In this document: positions 43,160 to 56,240 of the stretch, piece after piece
Numbering within the stretch: position 1 is the stretch's first letter
Layout: each line of letters opens with the position of its first letter
Source of the DNA: Basidiobolus meristosporus CBS 931.73
Taxonomy: Eukaryota > Basidiobolomycota > Basidiobolomycetes > Basidiobolales > Basidiobolaceae
Direction of reading: 5' to 3'
Length of the DNA: 64,000 nucleotides
Assembly: GCA_002104905.1 (NCBI GenBank)
Contig: MCFE01000014.1
Coordinates: 124,001-188,000 of the forward strand
The notes under the pieces: generated by a model
Databases searched by the model: none
Told to the model about the DNA's origin: nothing
What the model saw: the letters and a program-made list of their open reading frames with translations, nothing else
Made by a program: the position numbers and the translations under genes

Positions 43160-46100
43160 CTATTCAGGACGTCTCTTGTCGAGGAGGGTTTGTACTAGAG
43201 GCACGAGTGTTTGTTCGGAGTGCTCGATATTCTCCAGTATTTGGAGGAGCTTCTCACCGAGCGAATTGACCAAGGGGACCAACACAACCCGTACAGTGGG
43301 GAATGGATCTGCGTTAAGGGAGCGTAACTTCAGCAATCTATCCCGATTTTGAATGAAGGTTTCCACGAACTGATGAAGAACCTTCAGGATCGTATTGACC
43401 GCAAGCGGTTCTTGAATGGAGGTAACGTGGGTGGGTAACGTGCGAGAAAGCTTCCACAAGCATTTCTGTACAAGATCGAAAAATTTAAAGGAATCCAAAT
43501 GCTGGTAAGGTGCCCAAGCGACCGGGTCAGCCTCTTTAGCCATCTGATGGGTGGCAAGCGTGTACATATCGAACAGAACCTCGAACAGATGCTCAGGATG
43601 GGCGTTTTCCAAGAGTTTCATGATCACCACGTTGAGCGAGCGTTCCAGCGGCTGTGGGTTCAAGGGGTCGGAGCTTTTGGGAAGTGTATCCACAACAAGC
43701 AATATCAGCACGTAATCGAATAGTTTACGAAGGGTTGCTGGGCTGATTACCCGGACCAGTTCTTTGCGAGCAAGAATACGTGCATTGATGGTCATGATGT
43801 TCTTTGAGCGTTTGAGCCATCCGGGATTCTGCATTGCTTCAGGCTCGACCTTGAGCTTACTTAGTAAGGCTGAAATCAATGTGTTGACCACAGGAAGCAG
43901 CGCCATTTTGTCGTCACTAAGGCAGTGCGAGACCTGTTTGATGGCGATGGCGAGGCGGTCATCTTCATCGCTGCACATTACGGCATCTACAAGCCCTTGA
44001 ACATCAACCTTGGCAGGCTGAGGGATTCCTGCGTCTTGTGAGTGGTCAGCATTGTCCGGCTTGTTGGATATGGTGAGTGACGTGAACGCTTTAGACAGTA
44101 GCTCTGGAGAGTTCTTTCCGCTAGGATTGGAGCTGAACGATTCTGGGGAATCAACCCGATCAGACGATACTGAGGAGGCGGTTGAGCTACTGGAGTAAAT
44201 ACTCGGTGCTTGATGTGGCTTTGGAAGGGTATTGGTGGTGGTAACCGACTTTACAGACGACAGAGATTCATTGGAGGTGCGGTTGGCAAACCTACTGAGA
44301 GGTAGAGTTCGTGCAAGCATGGGGTGTCGTTGCATTGGCCCTTGTCCATTGGCTCCGGTGGCATCGTAGGAAGGTGGCTTGCTGCGCTTTAAGCGCTCTT
44401 CGAGCATGGTTTGCTCTTTGTTGGAGAGTTGGCCAGTGTATTTTAAAACCGACTCGCCGACGATGTTTTGCGTCTCCACAATAGTGTTCAATGCAGCATT
44501 GCGCACCAGCGAATCCTTATCACTGATAAATGATGCGATCACGGGTAGGTTCTTGGCTGGATTGCAGACGGACAAGCCATTTCGGCGGATCAGAACGCCA
44601 ATCTCTTCCAAGCAATCGGCCCTCGTCCTGGAGCTCTTTGACTTCAGTCCATGATCGACTATTAGAGTGAAAATCTTACTGGCCGGATAGATTCGGCAAA
44701 ACTTCTTGAGAATCTCCCGAGAACGAGCACGGAGAACATCGTTGTTGTAGCCCAGCTTTCCGATGAATATTGGAAGGAAGGCCGACGCCTCGTAATCTGT
44801 GAAGCAGTAAGTCTGCTGATCCATTAGTGCAATGAAGTGTTCTAGAAAATCCGTGCATTTAAGCAAGATGCTAGTGTTTGTGTCGAATAGCCTCAATGAC
44901 ACGTATTTCAATAGAATATCCGAATTGTTGATAAACCGGGAATCCATCTCCTCCTTGCTCATTTGGTATTTTGCTCCCGAGAACTCTTTGTTCACAATGC
45001 ACTCATCAAGAAGGTTTAATGCGTCGAGTATCCCCTTACTAGCATTGATGCCTGTGGAGAACATCAGTTGATGAATTCCAGGGCTGAGATGCGGCTTCAT
45101 TTGTTCCGAGAGCATGTCGATGTGTTCTTGACGCGGCGTCTCAAACACCCATTTACTTGGCCCTTTGTCTTTGTCTCCACGCAGAGATTTGGCTCTAGGA
45201 TCGTTAGTAGTAAGAGGGGTTTCCTGATCAAAAGCGATGGGAAGGCTTTTCTTCGTTTCAACACGTCTAGGTGTCCCCTTACTGCTGGGTGCGGAAGTTA
45301 TGGGCGAATCCTTTGGTGTGGCTCCTAGACGAGCTGCTTGTGGCCTGGTAATGGATTCGCTAGAGTTTACTCTAGAAACACTCGCTCTTTCCGAAATAGG
45401 GGGACGGACACTAAGCTCCCGCTTTCTTTCCACAGGTGCCTGGCTAGATATAGCGGCACTGGAAGTTGGCCGTGGCTTGGCAGTCGGGGCGGTATTCGTG
45501 CGCAAGCTTGAATTTGTTTGTTTGCTCATCTCGTTCGAACCACCTTTGTTGAGGCTTTCGATGATAGGTAGAATGGTTTGACGTGAAGCACCAGGGAGAT
45601 CGGAGACTTTGTCTTTGACAAGAGTGTATCCACCATTTCGGATCACATACTCTATAAGAGTGGTTGCGCTCTTACGGATCTCCGAATTCCTGTCCTGTAG
45701 ACATTGAAGTGTAGGCCGCACCAGGGAGCTAAGCTCTAACTGATTGGATTCGGAATCCTTCTCGAAACAAGTTTCCAGCTTTTCGTTGAGCCAGCAAGTG
45801 AGGTCCTTCCGTAACGTAGGCGAATCCTGTACCAAGCTGTTGGCGATCACCGGAATCAAGAGGTTGAGGTTACAAACTTCGGACACTGAATCCAGTGTCT
45901 TTAAGGCGCTTTGACGAGTTTGGACTTTGCTATCAGCCAGACACATCAATATTTGAGACAACACTATGCGCGACTGCTTTTCAAACGGCTTGCCCATGGC
46001 CACAGCTATCGTACCACATATATCAAGCGCAAGGGACTGGATGATCTTGTTACTATCCAAGATTCGATCTTTCATGGTGTTTAACAAGTCTCCCACTTGT

Positions 46101-49100
46101 GGCTTGATTCTCTTGTTGGCAGCCTCTAAGATGCCTTGAACTTGATCTAGAGATTCCTTGCGGACTTTCCAGTTGGAGTCTCTCATGTCTTTCAGGATTT
46201 TACTGCTTATTTGAGAGCTGATATCAACGCGAGGAATAGCATCGTCAAGCACATCTTGCATCGATACCTCCTTGCCTCCATTACCGCCGGATGGCTTAAC
46301 CCCCTTGGTTGGCTCTGGTGGCTTCTGATCAGCCACTTTAGCAAACTCAGCGTCAACAGTACTCAACAAACTTGGGCTAAGGTCTTGCACTAGTGATCGG
46401 ATCTGTGGGCCAATATACGTGCTTAAGAGACCAAGAAGAGTAACTGAGTTGGTTCTTACAGCAGCATTCGAGCTTCCCAGCATGACCTTCAGGAATTCAA
46501 TAAGCTCACGGACGTTCAACGATGCAACCCCAAAATCCTGGATTGTAGCATTGATCCATCCAAGGCATTCAGAATGAACTTTGGGAGATTTGGCCTTCTT
46601 CCACGACTCGTACGCTTGATGCAAGACAAATTGCAGCGAAAACTGCTCCGCGATACTTGTCAAACAATCTCCTGAAGGCTTTCTCAGCTTGATGTCACCC
46701 AGTTTCTCGGCTAGTCCAGGGACGACAAGTGCCCCACATCCTCTACTGAAAGTAGAAGACTTTTCGCACAGCACCTGTATAACCCCGTACATTTTCGAAG
46801 ATACCTGGAAGTTCGTCTCCTTCCAGCCAGGTTTCTTAGCTAAAGCCCGAATGACCAATTCAGACTCAATGGCACTGTTATTTGGATTTTCCAAGAAAGT
46901 GGTAAGAGTCTCCATCGAAGCAAGTCGGTTTTTCCAATTGGAATCAGAAAATCCAGCGTACACTTCTGAAGGGATAATCTCCATAGCCTTCTCTTCGAAA
47001 TCCTCGCTAGTATACTTAAATCGGATCGGCTCCTCGGCCTTGGGAGCGGCAGATGGTTTTGCAGGGGCGGCAGCAGGCTTCCGAGCTGGAAGGGCCGAGG
47101 TGGTCTTTGGCTTAACAACACTCTTGGAAGGAACGCGCTTAACTGGAGGTTTGCTGACTGGCTTCGGCTTCATAACAGGCTCAGAAGAAGTTACAGCACG
47201 AGATGGCTCTTTCATCAATCTTTTGGCAGCCGGTGGCTTGGAAGGAGCTTGTCCTCCACTAGAGTTGCTCTTGGGAGGAATGGCGGAAGGCAGGGGCTTC
47301 TTTGCTTTAACCTCCGCTTTTTCATAGAACTCGCGAATCTTGCCTTCCTTAATTTTGTCTACCTTCTCCAAGTAAGTTATCATAGCTCTTTCGCCGACAA
47401 CCTTCATCATGGTTCCTAAAAGCTCTGCCGCCGCCTCGCGGACACTCGTATCACTGTCATCCAAGCACTTTAGCGCCGAATCGACGATCCAGTTGACGTC
47501 GGATTTACTCGGCAGATACTTCGTCTCCTTGACACAACGAGTCAACCATTTGTTGGTCTCGGCCTTAATTTGAGGATTTTTGTGCGCAAGCGCAGTTATC
47601 GACTCCTCCATGATATCGCTAAAAGAAATCTATACTTGGGTTAGTCCATGGTTGTGCAAGTGATGATGATTCAAAGCTTATACACTACCACAATGAAGAC
47701 TGAGTCCAGACAATTACGCAAGGCCTCGACAAAGTTCGCCTTCTTCTCCTTAAGCTTTTCCAGAAGTGGATTCAACACCTAAACAATTCACTATGGGTGT
47801 TACTTATCTCGTAGCACTGAGGTGTAATGGTTTGGGCAACTTACCAACTCACTGTATTGAGAGAATTCTTGTCTAAGCCCAATTGCCAGTGCTTCGATGC
47901 ATTGTGTTGCCAGTGTTCCTACCATGATGTTGACATCGCCAATACGCTTTTTGAAAATTTGTTAACCAATAATACGCATAATGGTTTAGTATCAGCAGGC
48001 AGCTTACTTTCGCCAAAGCACTGACGAGTTCTCGATAGTCGCCAGGAGAAATCTTGGGGACACGAACAACCAAGATAAATGACTCCAATGCTTCCTTCCT
48101 ATCTTTCCACTTTGAAGATTCGAGGTTGGTGTAGAAGTCACTAGGTATCTTGGAGAGAACATCGATAGGATCTGCCAAAGAGAAGGCATCGATTTCGGGC
48201 TCTTCGACATCCATTGGTTGGTCTCCCTCTCCATTCTGGCCATCTAGAGATATTAGCGGTTAGTGCAAGTGTTTGTGACGCTATACAAAGATCAGGCGAA
48301 CCTAATATATCCAGGTTTCCTTTTTGCTCTGAACGAAGAAGCCTCGCGGGGGTAGGTTTCTCTTTTGGCAACTGTTCAAACGCCTCATTCAATTCTTTAA
48401 TCTAATGATACCAGATAATGAGAGTTAAGTGGGATATCCGGCTGATACCAATATGAACACCATACCTGTACAGGTTTGAGCTCGGCTAAGCAGGGATGAA
48501 GTGCGTCACCAAGCCATTTGTATAACTCGACTGCCAATTGAGTGCCCTAAATAAGATAACATCGAGTTAGCAGACTGCTATTCTCCGAGTAATTGTCCTC
48601 ATTTGCATACCTCAGCTCTAACATTCTTGTCTGTATGAGCAAATGCCTTTGGCAGCGCTTTAAGAATAGGTTTGGGGTTTACGCTTTTGCAACCAAACGA
48701 TCTAGTTGCAAGGAAATATGGTGAGTGATCTTTGCTCTAAACCGAGATGGCCATGTTTGCTTACCTGACGATCTCCTTAAGTGCTAGGATCGCTGTAGCG
48801 ACCAGCTTCGGAAGTTTGTGATTAAGTGCATTCACGAGTTGTTCCTGAACATTCGTCCGAACGAAAAAGTTAGTTGGAAGCTCTTATTAGTGATCTAACT
48901 CTAATGAAAAAGATAATTACATTGACGGTTTCGCCCGAGCCAATTTCAACCAGCAGTAACAAAATATCTACGGCCTTGCTCTTGGTTCCCGCACGAGAGC
49001 TACTGAGGCCCTTTTCTATAACTGCGGATATAATGTCGTCATGACTGCTATTTCGATAAGAATTGTAGTTTAGTGCGAAGAAATTAGTGGAAAGGTAAGA

Positions 49101-49430
49101 AATCAGCTAAGCGATATTTACCAGGTGAAGTTCTGACCGTTTTGGAAATAAATTACAATGGCAGTGAGGCCTGCTTCTTGAGCAGCCATATTAGCATCCA
49201 ATGCTGCCTTACTCAAGAAGTGTGTGAATTGGTTATATTCTGACACATCCTCCGGGTCGCATGTTTTGTAATGCTTCGTCAAGTCTTCGTAACCATTCAA
49301 TCTGGCCTTCCAAGACTAAAAAAGGATCGGGTTGGTTACAACTCGAGATTGAACATACCCTAACTGAGCATACCTTGTGGGTGAGTTTTTCTTCTAGTGG
49401 TAGAGCGGTGAAATCGTCTTCAGTCGACAT
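43160..49430 (-). CDS. XMAP215/Dis1-family microtubule polymerase with five TOG domains
   Basis: Eleven exons, the last very long: 49430-49374, 49315-49122, 49047-48921, 48844-48765, 48701-48611, 48546-48466, 48401-48302, 48243-48008, 47946-47845, 47778-47689 and 47629-43160. The product is 1,875 residues. TOG domains bind tubulin and add it at plus ends. TOG1 is at about 1-210 (SWKARLNGYEDL), TOG2 about 265-500 (SSKWKDRKEALESF), TOG3 about 605-840 (DSNWKNRLASMETL), TOG4 about 850-1090 (DSNWKVRKESLDQV) and TOG5 about 1220-1470. Basic linkers (KPKPVSKPPVKRVPSK) and a Ser/Thr-rich linker separate them, and a Ser-rich stretch precedes a helical C-terminal region. The length and five-domain layout match animal XMAP215 rather than yeast Stu2 (two TOGs). 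Confidence 0.95.
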
Positions 49431-50606
49431 TCTGTGTAGGTTTCACTGTGAGGTTCTTGGGTTCAAATTTCTCTACGAAGGAGAGCGAGCTATCGGTGTA
49501 GGAAGTGAAAGCACTAGTATGATATACTACGAGAAATTGTAGATAATTACAAAATATTGCCAAGACGATAAAGGAAGTGAGTTCAAAGGGTCAAACAACG
49601 TCAAATATCTTCTCAGACTTGGAATAAGATAAGGATTCAAAAAGTCGGGGGAATTATGAACGTAGAGAAGACCAGATGACGGAACAAACCCAAGCTGGCA
49701 GTAGATGATAGAGCTATTCCAAGACGAGGTGGCTGGCTATTTAATCAAAACTACGCTGGACCAATCTTCTTCTTGATGCCCTTGCTGAGTTCAGTTGTTT
49801 TTGTTTTGCAAAGATTTGTTTGTTTTAAGGCTCTCGGTCATTTAATTGGTTAACTTGATCCTAGTGGCCAAACCCAAGTCTAGCCTATGCTTATTGTTAT
49901 CACAATGATTGTCACATATGAGTATACGGATCGTTTGGAGCGCCCAATGATAACCCAATAATCTGATCCCTTGATAAATTGTAAAAATATTCAAAAAAAC
50001 ACTGCTGTTGAATCGGCTCCTAGCGTACGAGATGCGTTTATAGATGGCAAACATATTTGTATGCCTACCTCAACTCTCTACAGTACTTGGGCAGTGTCCA
50101 GCAGACAGTTTCTACTCCCGTAAAAAAGAGCTTTGGAACTATGTAGCTTCTGGGTTTGGCGTCGTGTTGTGATGCCTAGAGAAAAATTGAGCTAAATGCA
50201 CCAACTACATATCTATACCCGCAGCTAAAGAGTTGACGATGCTTACAATTTCATTTTTTCGCACTCCAAATCATCTAACGAATGACCACGCGATCGACGT
50301 GACTTTCCCGAGGATATCACAATGGCCCGGTAACTCCAATCAAGGGAAATTGTTGTGTGGGTGCGTTACCTTCAAACTCTTGATTGCATTGTAATTTTAA
50401 CACAACTCAGTAGTCATATGTACCATTCTAACAATGAGGAAATTTCCGAGCGTAAAATTATCGGCGATAAAAATTTCCTATAGTTTTGTTGTGGCAATTT
50501 CACTAGTTAAGCATGATATCTGTTCCCACAGAATACTAAACTGTTCTCTCCCCTCTTTACCTTCATCAACACACTCCATTCCAAATTTAACTTCTGTGCC
50601 GCTGTG
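49431..50606. promoter_or_regulatory. divergent promoter region, TOG gene (-) and SIKE-like gene (+)
   Basis: 1.18 kb between two start codons of opposite strands. No gene recognised, moderately AT-rich. I cannot define individual elements. Confidence 0.45.
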
Positions 50607-51266
50607 ATGTCTTCCGAACTTTCAGGTTCCACATCGATGGACTCCCTTTGGTCCTTGACTGGTGATTTTGACCTTAAAAATTCCCACAACCTAGCTGTGG
50701 CAAAATCAGTCAGTGAGAAGATGCTGGAAATCCAAAACAAACTTGAGGCCTTAAGTAAACCAGGTGAAAAATGCCTTTCATGATCTTATTTCCGCCGGCC
50801 AATACTAACCCATAGCCCTATAGTTGACCTCAATACCGAGGTTGATCCTACCCCCGAACTGAATACGCTGAAGGCGGAGTTGGAGCAGTTGAAAAAGGAA
50901 AATCAAACACTAATATTGCGCAACCAGCAGCTTACCAAAGAAAATCAAGAGATCGTAAGCCTGCTCAAAGAGCACGAGAAAACGTTGGATTTTGTTATGA
51001 GTAAATTTCGGTCACAGACTTTACAAACAAAAGAAGAGATTCAGACTGTTCATCAACAGTACAATACTTTGTTAGAACAGGAGAGAAGTCGCAACACTGA
51101 CATGGAGAAAGAAAATATCCACCTCAAAAACCAATTGGTAAAGCTGACTGAGGCTGTTAGAATCGCGGTCCGGGGTGATGACCTAGAAAATGAAGTCATC
51201 ATTGAGCAACTTCAAACCGAAAACCAGGCTTTGAGAGAGATGCTTGAGATTTCTGTTACAAAGTAG
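50607..51266 (+). CDS. SIKE/FGFR1OP2-family coiled-coil protein (STRIPAK component)
   Basis: Two exons (50607-50763, 50824-51266; 60-nt intron with ACTAAC branch site) encode 199 residues, nearly all coiled coil from about 55. Diagnostic similarity to FGFR1OP2/SIKE lies in KENQEIVSLLKEHEKTLDFV followed by MSKFRSQ (human family: SLEEHQSALELIMSKYREQ) and in the final QLQTENQALREMLEIS (human: QLEQENKGLREILQIT). In filamentous fungi the member SCI1 joins striatin, MOB3 and PP2A in the STRIPAK complex, which controls cell fusion and development. The protein lacks part of the central region of the human one. The assignment rests on these two blocks. Confidence 0.8.
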
Positions 51267-51962
51267 CTTTTTTATCCGCCTCTTTCACCCTTTCTTCTTC
51301 ATTTGGGCGATAGCTAAATCCGTCGACTCTAAGGAACAAGTCATTTTTTCATGTCACCTATTTCGCCAGAAATGTACATACAGCAAACCCACTCCTATGG
51401 CCATGTTCTAACTTTAGCCATAGAGAAATACCGACGGTGGCTATTGGAAGCGTTTACTTTTACCTGATGACATACATAAATAAATTCGATTAATCTCTCT
51501 CCAGCCTACCACCCTGCACACTGTCGGTCATGACTAAAGTCTGGTAATTAGTGGCCTGACAAGCTATTAGCAACGAAAAACACAACAGCAATTAGCCCAG
51601 ATGAAGTCATATGCTTGTAACTATAGCCATATATGCACAGGCATATCTTGTTGAAATTGACTTATCAGATTCGATAGATTAAATGCAATTTCCTTATCTT
51701 GATCCCCACACATGCCCAAGTATGGAGACCTGATTTTTCCGTTTGTATGCACCATATTTCGAGTCATTCCATATTTGACCTTAACTGGGGAAATCAGATA
51801 TGCAGACACGACTTGATGGCTTTAGATCATAAAGCAGTTAAAATCAAATGGTTTTAGACAGGAAAAAAAACTGATTATCCAATCAATACCACCTCTTGAT
51901 ATAAGTCGTTTGCTGGGAGCAGCTAGGGGTGTTTGTCTTTTCTACAGCGGCCTTATTGCATA
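51267..51962. other. intergenic, no gene recognised
   Basis: 696 bp containing the SIKE-like 3' flank and the dioxygenase promoter. TTGATATAAGTC near 51897 is a possible TATA element about 60 bases before the ATG. Confidence 0.45.
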
Positions 51963-53741
51963 ATGTCTGGTCAGGATACTGAGTCTCGTAAGCGCGTCCG
52001 TACCGCCGCACCGGTCGTGGACTGCTTCTATCCAAACTTGCTGTCCCAGGAAAACTCTCAACGACTTGCCAAGGAGTACGCGGAATCCAAGCCTTACTTG
52101 TATTGTAAAATCGACAAGTTAATTGACGAGGAGCTGTTAAGAAAGGTTCGAGAGGAGATTCTCACCAAGCTCCATTTCACAGTGAAGGAGACTGACATCT
52201 ACAAGGTAATTTGAATGTGGCAGTTTCGTTGCGGTAAGCCAACTTACGAGAAACAAACATCTTCCAGGTATGCCAAACTGGTGACTTGGCCAACCTCGAT
52301 GGCCTTCCTGCTCACGAGCTAGCTCAGCTGTCCTCCTTGCATCAGCTTCGTAACGCCATTTACTCCGAGGAATTCCGTAAATTCATATCGGACGTAACTG
52401 GATGTGGCCCATTATCCAGCTCGAAAACTGACCTGAGCACAAACATCTATCGAAACGGCTCCCATCTTCTCAACCACGATGACGTTATTGGGACTAGACG
52501 TGTCTCCTACATTTTGTACTTAACTGACCCCGATGAACCTTGGAAGCCAGAAGATGGTGGTGCCCTAGAATTGTATCCTGTGTTGGAGAAAGGAACACCT
52601 GCCGTTAGTCCAACTGTTTCTATTCCGCCTCAGTGGAATCAAATGGTATTCTTTACTGTCCAACCAGGCCATTCATTTCATTCCGTCGAAGAGGTAGTCG
52701 TTGACAAGCCAAGGTTGAGCGTTTCTGGTTGGTTCCATATTCCTCAAGAAGGGGAGGAGGGTTACCAAGCGGAAAAACAAGAAGGAGAGGCGCCATCCTC
52801 GTTACAACAGTTACAGGTTAGCATTGTGAATTCAGGGTAGCTTTCCATCCACATACTAACATAACTCATACTTTTCTCATTAGGAAACTGCCGATGCATT
52901 AAATCCATTCAAGCAATACACCGAAGAAGTTGGACCGGAGGCTTTAGACGGGCTATTAGAGGAGGATATTTCTGTGCTCTCAAAATGGTTGAATGTCAAA
53001 TACTTGGACATTAACATTCTTCGACAAGTCTCCGAAAAATTTGTCGAGGAATCATCCATTCAACTGGTTGACTTTCTGAATGAGGCGTTTGCCAAGGAGC
53101 TGCTACAGGCCACCTTGGAGGCCGATACGCAAGACGAGCTCACCTTGCCCAAAATTCCCAAACATGGAACTGGTGAGCGTGGGAAATGGAAGGTTATGGG
53201 TCCTGCTCACAAGCACCGTTTCCTAGCGATTGATTCCTCTCTGCCCGAAGATGGTGATAAAGCTACCGAGTACATGGACCAGCTTCAAGCTTCCCTTTTC
53301 TCGTCAGCAGCATTCAGACGTTGGTTGGCTTTGGTCACACAGTTAACCGTTAAAGGATACCGTGGATACGCACGTCGCATGCGTCCAGGCCTGGATTACA
53401 CATTAGCAACCGCAGACACATGCCGTTCGATTTTAGATGCCACTCTCTGTCTCGCTACCACACCCGACTCTCGTGCGGTGGACTTGTGGGAGGGCGATGA
53501 AGTAGGTGGTTACGAGTGCTATATGGCGCAGGATGCTGACGAAGACCCAGCAGTATATAAATCGGCCGCGCCAGATGAAGATGGCGCTTTGCTGACAATC
53601 TCAGCTGGATGTAATGTACTGAGCTTGGTCCTGAGAGATGAGGAAGTGATGAAATTCACGAAGTACATCAGTAGCCTAGCACCTGGATCACGATGGGACG
53701 TTGCATTTGAGTATGAGCTCCCTGCCGAAGAATGCGACTAA
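51963..53741 (+). CDS. TPA1: Ofd1/Tpa1/OGFOD1 prolyl 3-hydroxylase
   Basis: Three exons (51963-52205, 52268-52816, 52884-53741) encode 549 residues, typical of the family. This 2-oxoglutarate/Fe(II) dioxygenase hydroxylates a proline in ribosomal protein uS12 (Rps23) and affects translation termination. In fission yeast Ofd1 also controls the sterol regulator Sre1. The catalytic N-terminal domain has the iron ligands in [19 protein letters not shown] (His-x-Asp), the distal His in [11 protein letters not shown] and the 2-oxoglutarate Arg in [13 protein letters not shown]. The second, degenerate double-stranded helix domain follows from about 300 to the C-terminus. An Arg/Lys patch near the start (SRKRVRT) may be a nuclear signal. 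Confidence 0.95.
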
Positions 53742-54324
53742 TCTTCGACATCAATCTTCACTGTTTATAAATAGGGATCTCATCGTAGTCTACATAGATC
53801 TAAACATATTACAGACATTGCAATTGTACCCAACCCTAGGCAGTAATAAATTGGGGACTATCACAATCTCATTTGCACCATGATTCTCAGCGTAATGAGT
53901 GTTCGAATGGAGCTGTTTGCCAAGGCGGAACACTGACCATTTCGATGGGGTCGGCATCATCAGGATATATGGGGTGACCTCAGCAACCAATCTGGGGGCT
54001 GAGGGTCTGGGGGACTGTCTATGGAGGGCATTCGTTGCGCCTGAGAGGAGGACTTGATTTTGGGTGCTGCGGATCGGAGTAGACGATATTCCAGAGGTTT
54101 AAGCAAGCCCGGTTAAGTTAATCCAATCTAAAAACCGAATCGAGCATTGATGGGGATGGTAGCTTCACAAATTCTGGGGAAATTAGCGAATGCAAGGGGT
54201 GTGTGCAGACTTGAAATATGTGAGGTTTGGAATCTCTGAAGGATTTACGTTATTGGTGCACCTGCTGATTGTCTTCTTTTATCTGCTCTTCAGTATTCAG
54301 AACTCTTTGTACCTGTAGTTTACC
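53742..54324. other. intergenic, no gene recognised
   Basis: 583 bp with the dioxygenase 3' flank and the promoter of the ATP synthase gene. Confidence 0.5.
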
Positions 54325-55014
54325 ATGAACTTCCTTACCAGAACCACCAGAGTGATCAGACCTGCTCGTTTCGGTATGCATTTTGTTTCTTTTTCTTTCT
54401 GAGGATGGGGATCAGCTTGCTCTGGCTTTCATCCTCTCCCTAGATCGTTACCGAAGCAAACCTCCCGCATCTTCAACTTGTGGACTAACCTACAGATATT
54501 ATCCATACAGCCCTCCGTAGCTATGCTACCGACGCCCCCGCCGTTAACGACAAGCTCGTGTTAAATTTCGTTCTTCCTCATCAAGTATAATTCCCGCATA
54601 TAGCTTCACCACGACCTCTGGCTCAACCGCCTTTTTCTGTAGGTTCTCTTCAAGAAGACCACCGTTCAACAAGTCAACCTTGCCTCCACCTCTGGTGACA
54701 TGGGTATCTTGGCCAACCACGTCCCCTCAATTGAGCAACTTCGTCCCGGAATTGTCGAGGTCATCACCGAGCAAAACACTCAGAAATGGTTCGTTAGTGG
54801 AGGCTTCGCCGTTGTTAACCCTGATTCTACTCTTAACATCAACGCGGTCGAGGCTTTCCCCTTGGAGGAGTTCAGCCCTGAGGCCGTTAAGGAAGGCCTT
54901 GATAGAGCCAACCAAGTCTTGGGCTCCAACGCTTCCGAGCAGGAGAAGGTTGTTGCCAAGATTGAACAGGAAGTCTTTGAGGCTCTTCAGTCAGCAGTTG
55001 GAAAGTCTGCTTAA
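54325..55014 (+). CDS. ATP16: mitochondrial ATP synthase F1 subunit delta
   Basis: Three exons (54325-54373, 54511-54584, 54643-55014) encode 164 residues. This is the subunit corresponding to bacterial epsilon, part of the central stalk linking the c-ring to gamma. The basic presequence is MNFLTRTTRVIRPARFALRS, with cleavage likely before YATDAPAV. The beta-sandwich domain contains NFVLPHQVLFKKTTVQQVNL, MGILANHVPSIEQLRPG and WFVSGGFAVVNPDSTL, and the C-terminal helical hairpin follows (PEAVKEGLDRA to IEQEVFEALQSAVG). Length matches fungal Atp16. It converges with the E2 gene, 223 bp apart. Confidence 0.96.
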
Positions 55015-55237
55015 ACAAAGAATAACGAGCATGCTCATGTTGTGATCCCATTATTCTTTCATTAAAATCTCAAACCTCATTCTTACACTTTCATCGCCTT
55101 TTGAATTTGCATCCAAACGGAATGTCTTCAATTGAACTAATAAAGATTTCCACCAATCCACCGAAATCATGTACGAAACTGGAAGTTTATTGCGCTGGGA
55201 CATAGCAGTTGAATACTTATATACATGGTCACATCGC

Positions 55238-56240
55238 TCACGAATCCCGATTGATTTTCCTGTAAACTAAGGCAGCCAATACTGTGGTAAAGAGAATGAT
55301 AAGAATATCGAATGTTGCGGTAGAGAGCGTCCTACGTCTATGATGCACGGGAGGCTGTGGGTTGCCAGCACTGCTGGGCCTCGGCTGCGCTGCTACTGCT
55401 GCTGCGGAGGCAGGCAGAGTAGTAGTGGGAGTGTTGGCTACGGTGGCATTCACGTCTTCTTTGTGAGCAGTCATGGGCGGTTGTCTACCGGCAGACACCC
55501 CTTCAGAGTTTGAAAGTGGAGAGGTGCTGTTGTCTTGGGATTTTGCGGCTTGAGCTTGCTTTATCTGATCAGCAGATTGCACAGAGAAGTTCAGCTTTGC
55601 CAACTCCTCTTTAGCTTTTCTATCGTTATTGCTTTGGCTTGTAGAGCCACTTTCATTTTTGTCTTTTTCTTGCAATACTTCTTTCATCTTGCAGCCGCAG
55701 ATCTCACACTCCCAATTTGCAGATTTTTTGGCGATTATTCTTCTGTCTTCGTCGGAACAATCCAAAGCACCAATGGCCCCTTCACCGTGGGTAGGCATGA
55801 AGCTTATTAACGCCAATAGTGCTAATCTGATGCCCCAGACCGGTTGCCAGAATTCAGGGTGATATCCAGTTATGCTTAGGCAAATTTTCTTGTTTACTTC
55901 AAAACGGCCATTGGGGGTGAGGAGCATAATATTTGGTGGCTTGAAGGGGTATTCGAAAGGCAAGAGGAGTCGCCCGTGATATCTCCCTCCTTCGAAAGGT
56001 GTACCAGCAGGGCCGCGTAAAGTAAAATGCCAGTCAAATATGTTTGAATCTAATGGGGCAGCTGTAAATTCGGCGGAAGGGTCTTTTTCAAGTTCAGCCA
56101 GCTCACGCATTATGCGCTTTACCGCTACAAAATAAAAGGTGGAGATAAAAAACTGGCTACTTGTGTGAAACTCCACCAGATGGTCGCTTACCTGGACTTT
56201 TTCTGCTGTAATGAGAAGCAATTTGGGAGGGATCTGACAT
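55238..56240 (-). CDS. UBE2J-type (Ubc6-like) tail-anchored ubiquitin-conjugating enzyme
   Basis: Two exons (56240-56192, 56124-55238) encode 311 residues. These ER-anchored E2 enzymes act in ER-associated degradation. The start, MSDPSQIASHYSRKSPAVKR, places the intron inside SPAVKR, a block shared with UBE2J1. The UBC fold shows FDWHFTLRGPAGTPFEGG, YHGRLLLPFEYPFKPPNI and NGRFEVNKKICLSITGYHPE with the active Cys, then FWQPVWGIRLALLALI. A CxxCGCK motif (WECEICGCKMKE) follows, then a Ser/Ala/Pro-rich linker of about 90 residues and a C-terminal membrane helix (FDILIILFTTVLAALVYRKI). It resembles UBE2J1 (318 residues) more than the shorter Ubc6. Confidence 0.94.

Noticed and set aside
46689-47327. 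212-codon plus-strand open frame
   Set aside because: It lies antisense to the long last exon of the five-TOG gene, which has clear domains. The composition mirrors the Lys/Pro-rich linker; no independent support.
49440-49475. Possible tRNA T-arm (GGGTTCAAATTTC)
   Set aside because: No acceptor or anticodon stem could be paired with it; it lies in the leader of the TOG gene.
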